A stretch of 64,000 nt of DNA from Hymenobacter ruricola (GTDB lineage: Bacteria; Bacteroidota; Bacteroidia; Cytophagales; Hymenobacteraceae), in NCBI RefSeq assembly GCF_015694525.1, contig NZ_JADQDM010000002.1:62001-126000 (forward strand), read 5' to 3'. The notes beneath the pieces are model-generated. The model did no database searches, was not told the origin of the DNA, and saw only the letters and a list, made by a program, of their open reading frames with translations. The position numbers and the translations under genes are program-made. The stretch's first letter is position 1. Every line of letters begins with the position of its first letter. Shown here in pieces: positions 1 through 8,776 of this stretch.

Positions 1-305
1 TCATCCCGAACCTGACCTTGCTGTTCAACTTTTTTACCAAGCTGCTGGTGCTGCACCAGGCCGGCGCCAACCCGCCCGACGGCGTGTACAAAAGCCTGGG
101 CATCCTGAACAGCTTCGCCCAAAAGGAGTACCAGCAGGCCCTGCGCGCCTACCCCGTGGAGCGCGTAGTGGGCATCATCCACGACATCCGCCGGGCCGAC
201 GCGCAGAGCAAGGGCATCGAAAGCGGCTCGATGGACGACGCCGAGATTCTGCGGGAGCTGGTGTGGCTGATTTTGCACGCCGTGCCGGCCGGCGTGCTGG
301 GGTAA
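1..305 (+). CDS. holA: DNA polymerase III subunit delta, C-terminal part (5' end outside window)
   Basis: About 100 residues are visible, open from the window edge (reading frame of base 3) to a TAA at 303-305. The sequence resembles the C-terminal domain of Bacteroidota HolA: a hydrophobic helix (LLFNFFTKLLVLHQ), then a helix with YKSLGI, then AQSKGIESG and a final LRELVWLILH helix. HolA is the clamp-loader subunit that opens the sliding clamp; this helical domain builds the collar of the pentameric loader. The ATPase-like and lid domains lie upstream of the window. The call rests on pattern recognition of one domain only. Confidence 0.8.
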   Translation, partial: IPNLTLLFNFFTKLLVLHQAGANPPDGVYKSLGILNSFAQKEYQQALRAYPVERVVGIIHDIRRADAQSKGIESGSMDDAEILRELVWLILHAVPAGVLG

Positions 306-362
306 CGCCGCGGCCGTGGGCGCCGTAGAAGGGAGCGTCTCACCTCAAACCCGATTTCACTC

Positions 363-557
363 ATGAACAATACCCTTGGTGGCATGCTCACCGCCTTATT
401 CGGCGGCCGCAAAAACGAAGACGGCACCCGCGCCGGTGGTTCGACCGGCGGCAGCCTGGTAAAAGGCGCCCTGCTGGCGGCCGGCGCCGCGTACCTCTAC
501 AAGCGCTACAAGAACGGTAATTTGAACATCCCCGGCACCACGCCTAAGTTCAAATAG
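363..557 (+). CDS. small glycine-rich membrane-associated protein, unknown function
   Basis: Encodes 64 residues from ATG to TAG. The N-terminal third is short and hydrophobic (LGGMLTALFGG), followed by a charged, Gly/Ser-rich stretch, then one hydrophobic helix at about residues 34-46 (VKGALLAAGAAYLY) and a basic tail (KRYKNG). It starts 58 nt after holA and is followed by a strong terminator at 578-615, so it is probably the last gene of the holA transcript. I do not recognise the family. The compact position between a real gene and a terminator, and a membrane-helix pattern, support it being coding. Confidence 0.6.
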   Translation: MNNTLGGMLTALFGGRKNEDGTRAGGSTGGSLVKGALLAAGAAYLYKRYKNGNLNIPGTTPKFK

Positions 558-577
558 GCGGATGGATTTGCAACTAT

Positions 578-615
578 AATAAGGCCCCGGTAGTGACTGC
601 TGCCGGGGCCTTATT
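578..615. terminator. bidirectional rho-independent terminator
   Basis: A perfect 13-bp stem (AATAAGGCCCCGG at 578-590, CCGGGGCCTTATT at 603-615) with a 12-nt loop. A/T-rich flanks on both sides let it act in either direction. It ends the holA/small-protein transcript. Confidence 0.85.
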
Positions 616-676
616 GCGCTGAGCAACGTGGAGCGGAGCTTCAGGTGGTAAAACGCTGGCTGGCCATTCAACGCCC

Positions 677-884
677 GCGGTAGCTTGTCCGACGGTACCG
701 GGACTCATCCGATGCCCCCGGTAGCTCGTCCAATGGGTCCGGAAGTCATGCGATGGCTCCGGTAGCGCATGCGATGGTTCCGGAAACGCATCCGCTGGCT
801 CCGGAAACGCATCCGCTGGCTCCGGAGCTTCGTCCGATGCCTCCGGTGATGCGTCCGCTGGTGCTGGTAACTTCGCCTCCTCAT
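677..884. repeat. degenerate 21-bp tandem repeat array, about 10 units
   Basis: Ten consecutive units of 20-21 bp follow a consensus close to CCGGnAnnnCnTnCGnTGG. Units at 780-800 and 801-821 are identical; the others are diverged, and two units (698-717, 739-758) are 20 bp. Read in the frame of an ATG at 753 the later units would encode degenerate heptapeptides (APETHPL-like). The array lies just upstream of the ATP-grasp gene and fills most of the 558-899 gap. There are no unique spacers, so it is not a CRISPR array. Confidence 0.85.
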
Positions 885-899
885 CAGCCCCTGCACCCC

Positions 900-1634
900 A
901 TGCGCGCTCACATTCACTTCCACCACGGCATCCCCCAGAGCGTCAATAATTACCTGGCGATGGACGGCTTCCAGCAGATGGGCTGGGAAATTGTGCCTTA
1001 TACCGATGATGCGCCGGTGCACGGTAACGCTCCGGATGAGGTAGTGGTGGGCCACATTGCCGCCGTGCGGGCCAGCCTGCGGGCCCTGGGCCGGCCCGTG
1101 CCCGCCGAGCTGGGCTACCCCGAGGTGCTGCGGCCGTTTCTGGGGCGGCGCCTGTGGCAAAGCACCATCAACGCCGTGGCGGCCGATGCCCGCCAGTGGC
1201 CGGTGTTCGTGAAACCCATCCACGAGGCCAAGAAATTTACCGGCGTGCTGGTGCGCGGCGTGCGCGACCTAGTGGGCTGCGGCGACCAGTACGAGGACAC
1301 GCCCGTGTGGTGCGCCGAGCCGCTGCAATTCGTGACCGAATGGCGCTGCTTCGTGCGCTACGGCCGCATCCTGGACGCCCGGCCCTACAAAGGCGATTGG
1401 CGCGCCCACTTCGACCCGGCCGTGGTGGAGCAGGCGCTGGCGGCCTACCTGCCGGAAGCGCCCGCCGCTTTCTCGCTGGACATCGGCGTCACGGCCGCCG
1501 GCCAAACCGTGGTGGTGGAAGTGAATGACGGCCACTCCCTGGGTTCCTACGGCCTGATGCCGCTGGCCTACGCCAAATTTCTCTCGGCCCGCTGGGCCCA
1601 GATGACGGACAGCGAGGACTACTGCAATTTTTAG
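900..1634 (+). CDS. ATP-grasp domain protein, R2K/DUF4343 type
   Basis: Encodes 244 residues from the ATG at 900. Landmarks of an ATP-grasp fold are PVFVKP near residue 100 (ATP-binding lysine strand), EWRCFV near 147 and VVVEVNDGHSLGSYG near 204, which carries metal-binding Glu/Asn/Asp residues. The overall pattern matches the R2K (DUF4343) clade, thought to ligate amino acids or modify peptides; the substrate here is unknown. An in-frame ATG at 753 would add 49 residues made almost wholly of the 21-bp repeat, so I prefer 900, where MRAHIHFHH starts like the family. It converges on the DUF4136 gene with 28 nt between stops. Confidence 0.75.
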   Translation: MRAHIHFHHGIPQSVNNYLAMDGFQQMGWEIVPYTDDAPVHGNAPDEVVVGHIAAVRASLRALGRPVPAELGYPEVLRPFLGRRLWQSTINAVAADARQWPVFVKPIHEAKKFTGVLVRGVRDLVGCGDQYEDTPVWCAEPLQFVTEWRCFVRYGRILDARPYKGDWRAHFDPAVVEQALAAYLPEAPAAFSLDIGVTAAGQTVVVEVNDGHSLGSYGLMPLAYAKFLSARWAQMTDSEDYCNF

Positions 1635-1662
1635 GCGCCGGGCGTGGCCGGGCCGCGCGCTA

Positions 1663-2202
1663 CTACTGCGTGGGTGCCACGGGGTACTTCTCAAACAGGG
1701 CCGCCACGGCCGAGTCGATGCGTTTGGCGAGCTTGTCGGCGTTGGGGGTGAGGACGCTTTTGACCGAGCCTTGCCAGATGAGCTCCTGGCGGGCGGCGTC
1801 CACGACTTCGACCGTAGCCGTGCCTTCTTCGTAGTGGCCCACCACCACGTCCTGGCTCTGCCAGTGGTAGTTGCGCTGGCCCAGGTAGATGGGGGCGTCG
1901 CGCAGGGTGGTTTCGCGGGTTTGCACCTTGTCCTGCGTCATCACGCCGATGTTGACCAGCAAATCGGGCGACGCCGACAGCTGGTAGCCGCGCCGTTCCA
2001 TTTCCCGGCCAATGGCTTGCTTGAGGGTTTCGATGCCGGTGCCGGGGCCCTGAAAAGCGGCCTCGTTGCGCGCCGTCACGTCCAGAAAATTGTAGGTTTT
2101 GTAGGCGCGAAAGTCGACGTTGGACTGCTGCTCGGTGTGCTGCACTTGTTCGGCCGCGCAGCCCGCGAGGGTGAGCAGGAGAAGGATGAGGAGGGATTTC
2201 AT
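1663..2202 (-). CDS. DUF4136 domain lipoprotein
   Basis: Encodes 179 residues. A lipoprotein signal (MKSLLILLLLTLAGCAAE) puts the lipidated cysteine at residue 15. The mature part has the DUF4136 pattern: an early YKTYNFLD strand, a helix with IGREMERRGYQ, LLVNIGVMTQ, and a late VVDAARQELIWQGSV segment. DUF4136 proteins are small envelope lipoproteins of unknown function, often in the outer membrane of Bacteroidota and Proteobacteria. It is divergent from the TPR gene at 2410, with a 207-nt region between them that must hold both promoters. Confidence 0.85.
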   Translation of the reverse strand: MKSLLILLLLTLAGCAAEQVQHTEQQSNVDFRAYKTYNFLDVTARNEAAFQGPGTGIETLKQAIGREMERRGYQLSASPDLLVNIGVMTQDKVQTRETTLRDAPIYLGQRNYHWQSQDVVVGHYEEGTATVEVVDAARQELIWQGSVKSVLTPNADKLAKRIDSAVAALFEKYPVAPTQ

Positions 2203-2356
2203 CAGCCAATGGAAACGGGTGGAAGGAATTTGGTATACGCTCCAGGCGGCTGAGCGGGTATGGCCGGGCTTACCGCGGCCGGGCGCTTGGCCCGCGCAAC
2301 GGGCAATGAAACCCTGGTTTTCGGCGTTGGCTGGGCAACCTACGGGCTTTTATCGC

Positions 2357-2364
2357 TACTTTTG
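2357..2364 (+). promoter_or_regulatory. candidate Bacteroidota -7 element (TACTTTTG)
   Basis: Matches TAnnTTTG and sits 45 nt upstream of the ATG at 2410. No clear TTTG lies 19 nt upstream, so the -33 half is weak. It is the best candidate promoter for the TPR-to-TonB operon. Confidence 0.4.
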
Positions 2365-2409
2365 GCCAGTTCCCGGGCCCGGTGCGGCCCCTCCACGACA
2401 GGTATTTAC

Positions 2410-5400
2410 ATGAAGCTATTTCCCCGGCTGGCGCTGGCGGCGGCCCTGAGCGCGGCGGCCCCGCTCGCGGCCCAGGCCCAGCAAACCCAGGTTTTTGCGT
2501 CCGACGAACGGCACTTTCAGGAAGGGTTGGAGCTCTTTGACCGCGGCCAGTACGGCGCGGCCCAGGAGGCGTTTCGGCAGTACCTGGCCATTGAGCCGGT
2601 ACACGCCAGCCAAACCGGCCCCGCCGCCGCCCGCGACCGCACCGCCGACGCCGAGTACTACGTGGCCGTGAGCGGCCTCTACCTCTCGCACCCCGACGCC
2701 GAAGGGCTGATTCTTGACTTTGCCGCCCAGCACCCGGCCCACCCGCGCGCCGCGTCGGCCTACTTCGAGCTGGGTAAGTTTTACTTCGACCAGAAAAACT
2801 ACGAGTCGGCCATCCGCTACTTCACCAAAGTGGCCCCCGACAACCTGAGCAACGACCAGCGCGCCGAGTCCGACTTCAAGCTCGGCTACAGCTACTTTGA
2901 GCAGAAGGACTACGAAAAGGCGCGCCTGCTCTTCGACCGCAACAAGCAGGTGCAGAGCCAGTACAAGTACGCCAGCTCCTACTACGCCGGCTACCTGGCC
3001 TACCGCGCCGGCGACTACGCCGCCGCCCGCACCGACCTGGGCGTGGCCGAGCAAAACGACGCCTACAAGCCCGTGGTGCCGGCCGTGATGACCCAGATTT
3101 ATTACCGCGAAGGCAACTACGACGGACTGATAAGCTACGCCACCAAGGCGCTGCAAAACACCCCGCCGCCCCAGAATTCCGACGAAATCCAGCTGCTGCT
3201 CGGCGACGCCTACTACCAAAAAGGTCAGTACAAAGAAGCGGCGGAGAATTTCGACAAGTACGCCAGCATTCACAAAGGCCGGATTGAGCCGGCGCTGGAG
3301 TACAAAATCGGGTTTGCCAACTACAAGATGGGGGACTACAAGGGCGCCATTGCCAGCCTGCGCAACGTGGCCGTGCGCCGCGACTCACTGGGCCAGAACG
3401 CGGCTTACCACCTGGGCCTGAGCTACATCCAGACCAACCAGAAGCCGCAGGCCGTGACGGCTTTTGAGGCCGCCCGGCAATCCACCTTCGACAAGGGCAT
3501 TGCCGAAAACGCCACCCTCAAGCTGGGCCAGGCGCAGTACGAGCAAGGCAATTTGCCGGAAACCATTGCCGTGCTGCGCGATTTCCGCAAAAAATTCCCA
3601 CGCTCGAAAAACCAGGCCACGGTGGACGACCTGCTGAGCAATAGCTTTTTGTCCTCCACCGACTACAACCAGGCCCTGACGTACCTGGAAAGCTTGGACG
3701 ACCGCGGCGCCAAGCTCGACGCCACCTACCAGCGCGTGGCCTACTCACAGGCCGCTACGCTCTACAACAACAGCAACTACTCCGAGGCCCTGCCGCTGCT
3801 GGACAAGTCGTTGAAATACCCGTCGGACGATGCCCTGCGGGCGGCAGCCCAGGTGTTGCGCGGCGAGATTTTCAGCGTGGGCCAGCAGTACCCGGACGCC
3901 ATCACGGCCTACGTGGCGGCGGCCCGCTCGGCCCGGCAGGGCGGCGTGACGCCCGAGGAGAAGGATTTTGAGCAGAAAGCCCGCTACGGCCTGGGCTACG
4001 CCTACTACAACACCAAGCAGTACGACCGCGCCCGGCCGCAGTTTCAGGCGTTTCTGAACGACGACGCGGCCAAACCTACTGACCCTAACTATTACGACGC
4101 CACGCTGCGCCTGGCCGACACGTATTACGTGTCGAAAAGCTACCAGCAGGCGCTGGATTTGTACGACAAGGTCATCAAGGCCAACGCCACGGACAAAGAC
4201 TACGCCTATTACCAGAAAGGCCGCACGCTGGGCCTGATGGGCCGCCGCGACGAAGCCAACTCGACCCTGGCCGCGCTGCTGAAAAGCAACCCCAACTCGC
4301 GCTACGCTGAGGACGCGGTGTTTCAACAGGCCCAGCTCTCGTTTGAGGCCGGCGAGTACCAGCCGGCCGTGGACGGCTTTTCCAAGCTGATTGCCAACCG
4401 ACCCAACAGCCCGCTGATGCCGCAGGCGTACCAAAAGCGCGGCGTGTCCTACGCCAACCTGCAGCAGCAGGAAAAAGCGGTGGCCGACTTCCAGAAGGTG
4501 CTCTCGGACTTTCCGCGCAGCGAGGCCGCTTCGCAGGCCATCTACAGCTTGCAGGAAAGCCTCACCGCTCTGGGCCGCACCGAGGAGTTTGACGCCGCGC
4601 TGGCTTCGTTCAAAATCCAGAACCCCGATAGCAAGGCCACGGAAAGCGTGGAGTTTGAAGCGGCGAAGTCGTTGTATCTGGCTGAGAAATACCAGCCCGC
4701 CATCCTGCGCCTGGAGTCGTACTTGAAGCAGTACCCGCAGTCGGCGCTGGGGCCGGACGCCCGGTTTTTCCTGGCCGATTCCTACGTGAAAACCGGCGAC
4801 CGGCAGCAGGGCCTGGCCCGCCTGCGCGACGTGGTGAGTGAAGGCAAAAGCGAATTTGTGAACCGCGCCGTGGGCCGTCTGGCTGACCTCGAATACGAAA
4901 ACAAGAACTACGCCGAGGCCGCCAAATACTACGAGCGCCTGCGCGGCGCCAGCACCAACCGCCGCGAAATAGCCAACGCCACGCTGGGCCAGATGCGCAG
5001 CCTTTACGAAGCCGGCGACTACCCTGGCACCCGCCGCGCGGCCGAAGACTTGCGCTCCCAGGCCGGCGCCACCGCCAACGCCACCAACGCGGCGCTGCTC
5101 TACTTGGGCAAAGCCAGCTACCGCGCCGAGAGCTACGACCAGGCGGCCACCGAGCTGGCCGCTGCCGTGGCCGCCGCCCCCAACGACGTGAACGGCGCCG
5201 AAGCCCAGTATTTCCTGGCCCAGACGCTCTTTAAGCAGAAGAAAAACGACGAAGCCATTGCCGCCGCGCTCAAGGTGAACACCAATTTCAGCAGCTACCA
5301 GCTGTGGCAGGGCCGCGCCTTTCTGCTCGTGGCCGATGTGTACGCGGCCGAGGGCGACAACTTCCAGGCCCGCGGCACACTGAATTCGCTCATCGACAAC

Positions 5401-5652
5401 AACTTCCCAGTGGCCGAAGTGCTGAAAGCCGCCAAGCAGCGCCTCAAAACCCTCGGCGCCGACCAGGCCGAAGAGCCCGCCGAACCGACCAAAACCGCCC
5501 CCAAGGCCCCCGCTAAAACCCCGGCCAAGGCGCCAGCCAAAACCACCACCCCGGCCGGCAAGCCCGCCACTACGCCTGCCCCGGCCAAGGGCAAAACCAC
5601 GGTGCCGCGCACCAACCTCACCGTTCCGGCCGACTCGGCCACCCAACGCTAA
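2410..5652 (+). CDS. large tetratricopeptide repeat envelope protein
   Basis: Encodes 1080 residues from the ATG at 2410, chosen because it begins a clean signal peptide (MKLFPRLALAAALSAAAPL, cleavage near AQAQ). The mature protein is almost wholly TPR-like: recurring pairs such as YFELGKFYFDQKNYESAIRY, LGLSYIQTNQKPQAVTAFEA and LADTYYVSKSYQQALDLYDK. The last 60 residues are a Lys/Ala/Pro/Thr-rich low-complexity tail. It is probably periplasmic, possibly held at the outer membrane by the barrel protein that starts 34 nt downstream. Long TPR arrays act as protein docking scaffolds. Its place before a barrel, a SPOR protein and ExbB/ExbD/TonB recalls CpoB (YbgF) beside Tol-Pal, but direct homology is not shown. 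Confidence 0.85.
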   Translation: MKLFPRLALAAALSAAAPLAAQAQQTQVFASDERHFQEGLELFDRGQYGAAQEAFRQYLAIEPVHASQTGPAAARDRTADAEYYVAVSGLYLSHPDAEGLILDFAAQHPAHPRAASAYFELGKFYFDQKNYESAIRYFTKVAPDNLSNDQRAESDFKLGYSYFEQKDYEKARLLFDRNKQVQSQYKYASSYYAGYLAYRAGDYAAARTDLGVAEQNDAYKPVVPAVMTQIYYREGNYDGLISYATKALQNTPPPQNSDEIQLLLGDAYYQKGQYKEAAENFDKYASIHKGRIEPALEYKIGFANYKMGDYKGAIASLRNVAVRRDSLGQNAAYHLGLSYIQTNQKPQAVTAFEAARQSTFDKGIAENATLKLGQAQYEQGNLPETIAVLRDFRKKFPRSKNQATVDDLLSNSFLSSTDYNQALTYLESLDDRGAKLDATYQRVAYSQAATLYNNSNYSEALPLLDKSLKYPSDDALRAAAQVLRGEIFSVGQQYPDAITAYVAAARSARQGGVTPEEKDFEQKARYGLGYAYYNTKQYDRARPQFQAFLNDDAAKPTDPNYYDATLRLADTYYVSKSYQQALDLYDKVIKANATDKDYAYYQKGRTLGLMGRRDEANSTLAALLKSNPNSRYAEDAVFQQAQLSFEAGEYQPAVDGFSKLIANRPNSPLMPQAYQKRGVSYANLQQQEKAVADFQKVLSDFPRSEAASQAIYSLQESLTALGRTEEFDAALASFKIQNPDSKATESVEFEAAKSLYLAEKYQPAILRLESYLKQYPQSALGPDARFFLADSYVKTGDRQQGLARLRDVVSEGKSEFVNRAVGRLADLEYENKNYAEAAKYYERLRGASTNRREIANATLGQMRSLYEAGDYPGTRRAAEDLRSQAGATANATNAALLYLGKASYRAESYDQAATELAAAVAAAPNDVNGAEAQYFLAQTLFKQKKNDEAIAAALKVNTNFSSYQLWQGRAFLLVADVYAAEGDNFQARGTLNSLIDNNFPVAEVLKAAKQRLKTLGADQAEEPAEPTKTAPKAPAKTPAKAPAKTTTPAGKPATTPAPAKGKTTVPRTNLTVPADSATQR

Positions 5653-5686
5653 GTCAGCGTATTTTTCATTGAATAACCATTTGCTG

Positions 5687-7474
5687 ATGAAGCGTTTGTC
5701 AACCCATCATACTTCGCCGAAAACACGCCGGGCGGCGGGTTGGGCCCTGGCCACGGTGCTGGTAATGGCCGCGGCCCCGGCCGCGCTGGCCCAGCCCACC
5801 AAGGGCAAAACCACGGGCAAGATTGAAGAAGCCGAGATTGAAATCGTGAAAGAGCGGGTGAACCAGCTGCCCGAAGCCACGCGCAACTTCAACAAAATTG
5901 CCCTCCCGGCGCCGCCCAAAACCGACCGCAAAGTCACCTACACTTTCCCGGATTTCCGCCTGCCCGCCGACCGGCTCAACCCCTCAGTGAAGGTGCTGAC
6001 GATTCGGGCCGAAGAGCCCACGCCGCTCACCGGCAACCTCGTGAAGCTGGGCATCGGCAACTACGGCACGTTTTACGGCCGCGGCTACTTCCACAGCACC
6101 CGCAACACCGACCACGCCTATGGCCTCGACGTGCGCCACGTCAACTCCCTCAACGGGCCCGTGGACGGCAAAAACTCCGGTGTGGCCGAAACCAGCGCCC
6201 ACCTCATGGGCGAACTGTATCGGGGCACGGCCGCCTTTGGCGCCAACCTGGACCTGGGCCGCGAGCGCTACAACTTCTACGGCTACGAAAAGGCGGCCAA
6301 CGGCACGCCCGTGGCCACGCCCGAAAACGGCGACATCAAACAGGTATTCAACCGCTTCGGCGTGAAGGCCTACGCCCACAACCGCGACCCCGAACAGGTG
6401 CTGCAATACGACGCCAGCCTCGGCTACCAGTACTGGGGCGACGTTTTCTCGGCCAACGAAAACGACGTGCGGCTGAACGCCAAAGTCGGCTACGCGCTGG
6501 GCGAGTCGAGCCGCATCACCGTGAACGCCGACGCCTCCTTCATCTCAGAGAAAGACGTGCGGCCCGCCACGGCGCAAGTGCCCGCGCCTAACGAGCAGGT
6601 GTCGCGCTCCCGCACGTTCGTGCAAGCCACGCCGGCATACGAGTTCATGCGGAATAACATTGCTTTCTCGGTGGGCGCCACGGTGGGCTACTCCTCCGAC
6701 ACCGCCACCAGCGTCAGCAAGGGCGTGATTTACCCCGCCGTGCGCCTCGGCTACACCATCGAGCCCGAGAAATTCATGGTGTACGCGGGCCTGGGCGGTG
6801 CCCTGCAGCGCGTGACGCGCTACGACCTGACCACCGAAAACCCCTGGCTGAACCGCGGCCTCAACGTGGCCGACACCCACCGCGGGCCCACCATCTACGC
6901 CGGCTTCACGTCCACGCCGGCCCGCGGGCTGGAATTCAACGCCCGCGCCACCTACGCCCGCGACCGCAACCTGTACTTCTACGCCAACAACCCCGTCGAC
7001 CCCACCAAATTCGATTTGGTGTACGACCAGAATGCCACCGGCGTCCTCAACATCCACGGCGAGCTGCTGTATAACGCGGCCGAGAAGTTTCGCCTCGGCA
7101 CCCGGCTTGATTATAATAAGTACGCCCTCAAGAACCTGCCGCAGCCGTTCCACCGGCCCGAGTTTCAGGGCTCCGTGTTCGGCACCTACAACGTGTTCGA
7201 GAAGCTGATGCTGGGCGTGGAAGGCTACTTTTACTCCGCCAGCTACGGCCTCAGCTACCGGCCGGCCGTCACGCCCGGCGCCGTCCGGACGGCGGATTTT
7301 TACCGGGCCACCGACCCCATCATCGACCTAAACCTGCGGGCCGATTACCGCATTACGCCAAAAATATCCATCTTTGTGATGGGTAATAACCTGGCAAACC
7401 GCCAATACCAGCGCTATTACGGCTACCCCGTGAAAGGCATCAACGTCATTGGCGGCGCGAGCTACACCTTCTAA
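5687..7474 (+). CDS. TonB-receptor-like outer-membrane beta-barrel without plug domain
   Basis: Encodes 595 residues from the ATG at 5687 (a TTG at 5669 would add six). A signal sequence ends near ALAQP. After a short charged segment (about residues 30-110, including EEAEIEIVKERV) the protein goes straight into alternating aromatic beta-strands such as YGTFYGRGYFHS, YDASLGYQYWG and FNARATYARDRNLYFYANN. It ends in a typical barrel C-terminus, MGNNLANRQYQRYYGYP then GASYTF with terminal Phe. No plug-domain motif or carboxypeptidase-like domain is visible. Database annotation would likely read TonB-dependent receptor, but active gating by TonB is doubtful. It lies between the TPR protein and the HU/SPOR protein in one operon. 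Confidence 0.8.
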   Translation: MKRLSTHHTSPKTRRAAGWALATVLVMAAAPAALAQPTKGKTTGKIEEAEIEIVKERVNQLPEATRNFNKIALPAPPKTDRKVTYTFPDFRLPADRLNPSVKVLTIRAEEPTPLTGNLVKLGIGNYGTFYGRGYFHSTRNTDHAYGLDVRHVNSLNGPVDGKNSGVAETSAHLMGELYRGTAAFGANLDLGRERYNFYGYEKAANGTPVATPENGDIKQVFNRFGVKAYAHNRDPEQVLQYDASLGYQYWGDVFSANENDVRLNAKVGYALGESSRITVNADASFISEKDVRPATAQVPAPNEQVSRSRTFVQATPAYEFMRNNIAFSVGATVGYSSDTATSVSKGVIYPAVRLGYTIEPEKFMVYAGLGGALQRVTRYDLTTENPWLNRGLNVADTHRGPTIYAGFTSTPARGLEFNARATYARDRNLYFYANNPVDPTKFDLVYDQNATGVLNIHGELLYNAAEKFRLGTRLDYNKYALKNLPQPFHRPEFQGSVFGTYNVFEKLMLGVEGYFYSASYGLSYRPAVTPGAVRTADFYRATDPIIDLNLRADYRITPKISIFVMGNNLANRQYQRYYGYPVKGINVIGGASYTF

Positions 7475-7577
7475 GTTAAGCGTTGAGAGTTAGGAATTGA
7501 GAGTTTGTTTGCGTTTAACGCAGTAAGCTTTAGAAACATAGCTCTTACCCTTTAACTCATAACTCTTAACTGATACA
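7475..7577. repeat. imperfect palindromic A/T-rich spacer
   Basis: The left half holds GTTGAGAGTTAGGAATTGAG and the right half AACTCATAACTCTTAACTG, which pair imperfectly across the spacer. Two further spacers in this operon (9464-9554, 9975-10112) have the same design with different words. Confidence 0.55.
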
Positions 7578-8768
7578 ATGCACTTAGCCGACCACATCCG
7601 CCCCCTGCTCCGTGACCACGACTGCGTGATTATTCCGGATTTTGGGGGCCTCGTGGCCGATGCTTCTTCGGCCCGGGTGCAGCCCGGCCGCCAGGCCCTG
7701 AGCCCGCCCACCAAGCTGGTGGCCTTCAACCAGGCCCTGACCCGCAACGACGGCCTGCTCGTCGATGCCCTGAGCCAGCACCTGGGCCTGCCCATCGCGC
7801 AGGCCCGCGAAGCCGTGCGCGCCGCCGTGGCCGGCCTCCAGCGGGAACTCGACGAAACCAACCGCACCGAGCTGCCCGGCATCGGCATTTTCCGCCGCGC
7901 GGCCGGCCGCGGGCTGGCTTTTGAGTACACGGGCACCGACAATTTGCTGGCGTCCGCGTTTGGCTTGCCCGAACTGGTGGCCCGGCCCGTGCGGGCCGCC
8001 GAGGCGCGCAGCAAGCGGCCGCAGCCCGCCCTGCGCGGAGCGGCCGCGCGCCGCACCCGGCTGGCCCGGCTCGTGCCCGGCGGCATCATTGCCGTGGCCG
8101 CGGGTCTACTGCTGTTGGCCAATTTTCAGTTCCTGGCCAACCGCGGGCTGGTGTCGGCCCGCTGGCAGGCGCAACTGCCCCGGCTGGAGTGGGCCCGCCC
8201 CGCTACGCGCGCCGCGGCCGTGGCCGAGCCGCAACAGGCCACCCTCGGGCAGCGTACCTTCGGCAATAACTCCTTGGCGACTACCGAAGGCATGACCCCG
8301 CTGCCGCCGTCGGACGTCGCCGCGTCGGCGGCCCCGGAACTGGCGCCCCGCCCGGCCGCCCCAACTGCGCTCGCCCCCGCCGAAACTGTGGCAACTCCGG
8401 CGGCGCCGGCTCCTTCAACTGTGACGGCCGTGGCGGCTACAGACCCCGCCGCAGCCGCTGCCCCGGCGGTACCGGCCGCTGTAGTGACCAAGCCCAAGGC
8501 TCCGGCCGCGTCCTCGCCGGTTATAATTAAAAACCGCACGGGGCGTTATTTCGTCATTGCCGGCGCCTACGGCAGTCTGGCCAATGCCGAGAAGGGCCGC
8601 AAAGGGCTGGCCCGCAACCACCCCAATGCCCGCATCATCCTGCCGCCGTTTGGGAGCCGCTTGTTCCGCCTCACGGCCGGCGACTATTCCGACCTGGCGT
8701 CGGCTCAACGCGAAGCGCAGCGCTTGCGCGTGAGCACGCGCGCCGACTACTATCCTTTGAAATTTTAA
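7578..8768 (+). CDS. HU-CCDC81 and SPOR domain-containing membrane protein
   Basis: Encodes 396 residues. Residues 1-125 resemble the bacterial HU-CCDC81 domain, a degenerate HU-like fold (CVIIPDFGGLVAD, FNQALTRNDGLLVDALS, LPGIGIFRR). A basic stretch is followed by one membrane helix near 164-185 (GGIIAVAAGLLLLANFQFL), an Ala/Pro-rich periplasmic linker, and a C-terminal SPOR domain from about 315 (GRYFVIAGAYGSLANAEKG, FRLTAGDYSDLASAQREAQR). SPOR domains bind glycan strands lacking stem peptides, which mark the division septum. So the HU-like part would face the cytoplasm and SPOR the peptidoglycan. It sits 8 nt upstream of exbB, suggesting joint function in envelope remodelling at division (inferred). 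Confidence 0.88.
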   Translation: MHLADHIRPLLRDHDCVIIPDFGGLVADASSARVQPGRQALSPPTKLVAFNQALTRNDGLLVDALSQHLGLPIAQAREAVRAAVAGLQRELDETNRTELPGIGIFRRAAGRGLAFEYTGTDNLLASAFGLPELVARPVRAAEARSKRPQPALRGAAARRTRLARLVPGGIIAVAAGLLLLANFQFLANRGLVSARWQAQLPRLEWARPATRAAAVAEPQQATLGQRTFGNNSLATTEGMTPLPPSDVAASAAPELAPRPAAPTALAPAETVATPAAPAPSTVTAVAATDPAAAAAPAVPAAVVTKPKAPAASSPVIIKNRTGRYFVIAGAYGSLANAEKGRKGLARNHPNARIILPPFGSRLFRLTAGDYSDLASAQREAQRLRVSTRADYYPLKF

Positions 8769-8776
8769 TTTCCCGC

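Noticed and set aside
677..884. Tandem array considered as CRISPR
   Set aside because: Units are contiguous and degenerate with no spacers and no cas genes nearby.
3745..5646. Long antisense open frame opposite the large TPR gene
   Set aside because: GC-rich third positions open the opposite strand; the translation is Gly/Val/Leu/Arg-rich with no domain, while the plus strand has clear TPR units.
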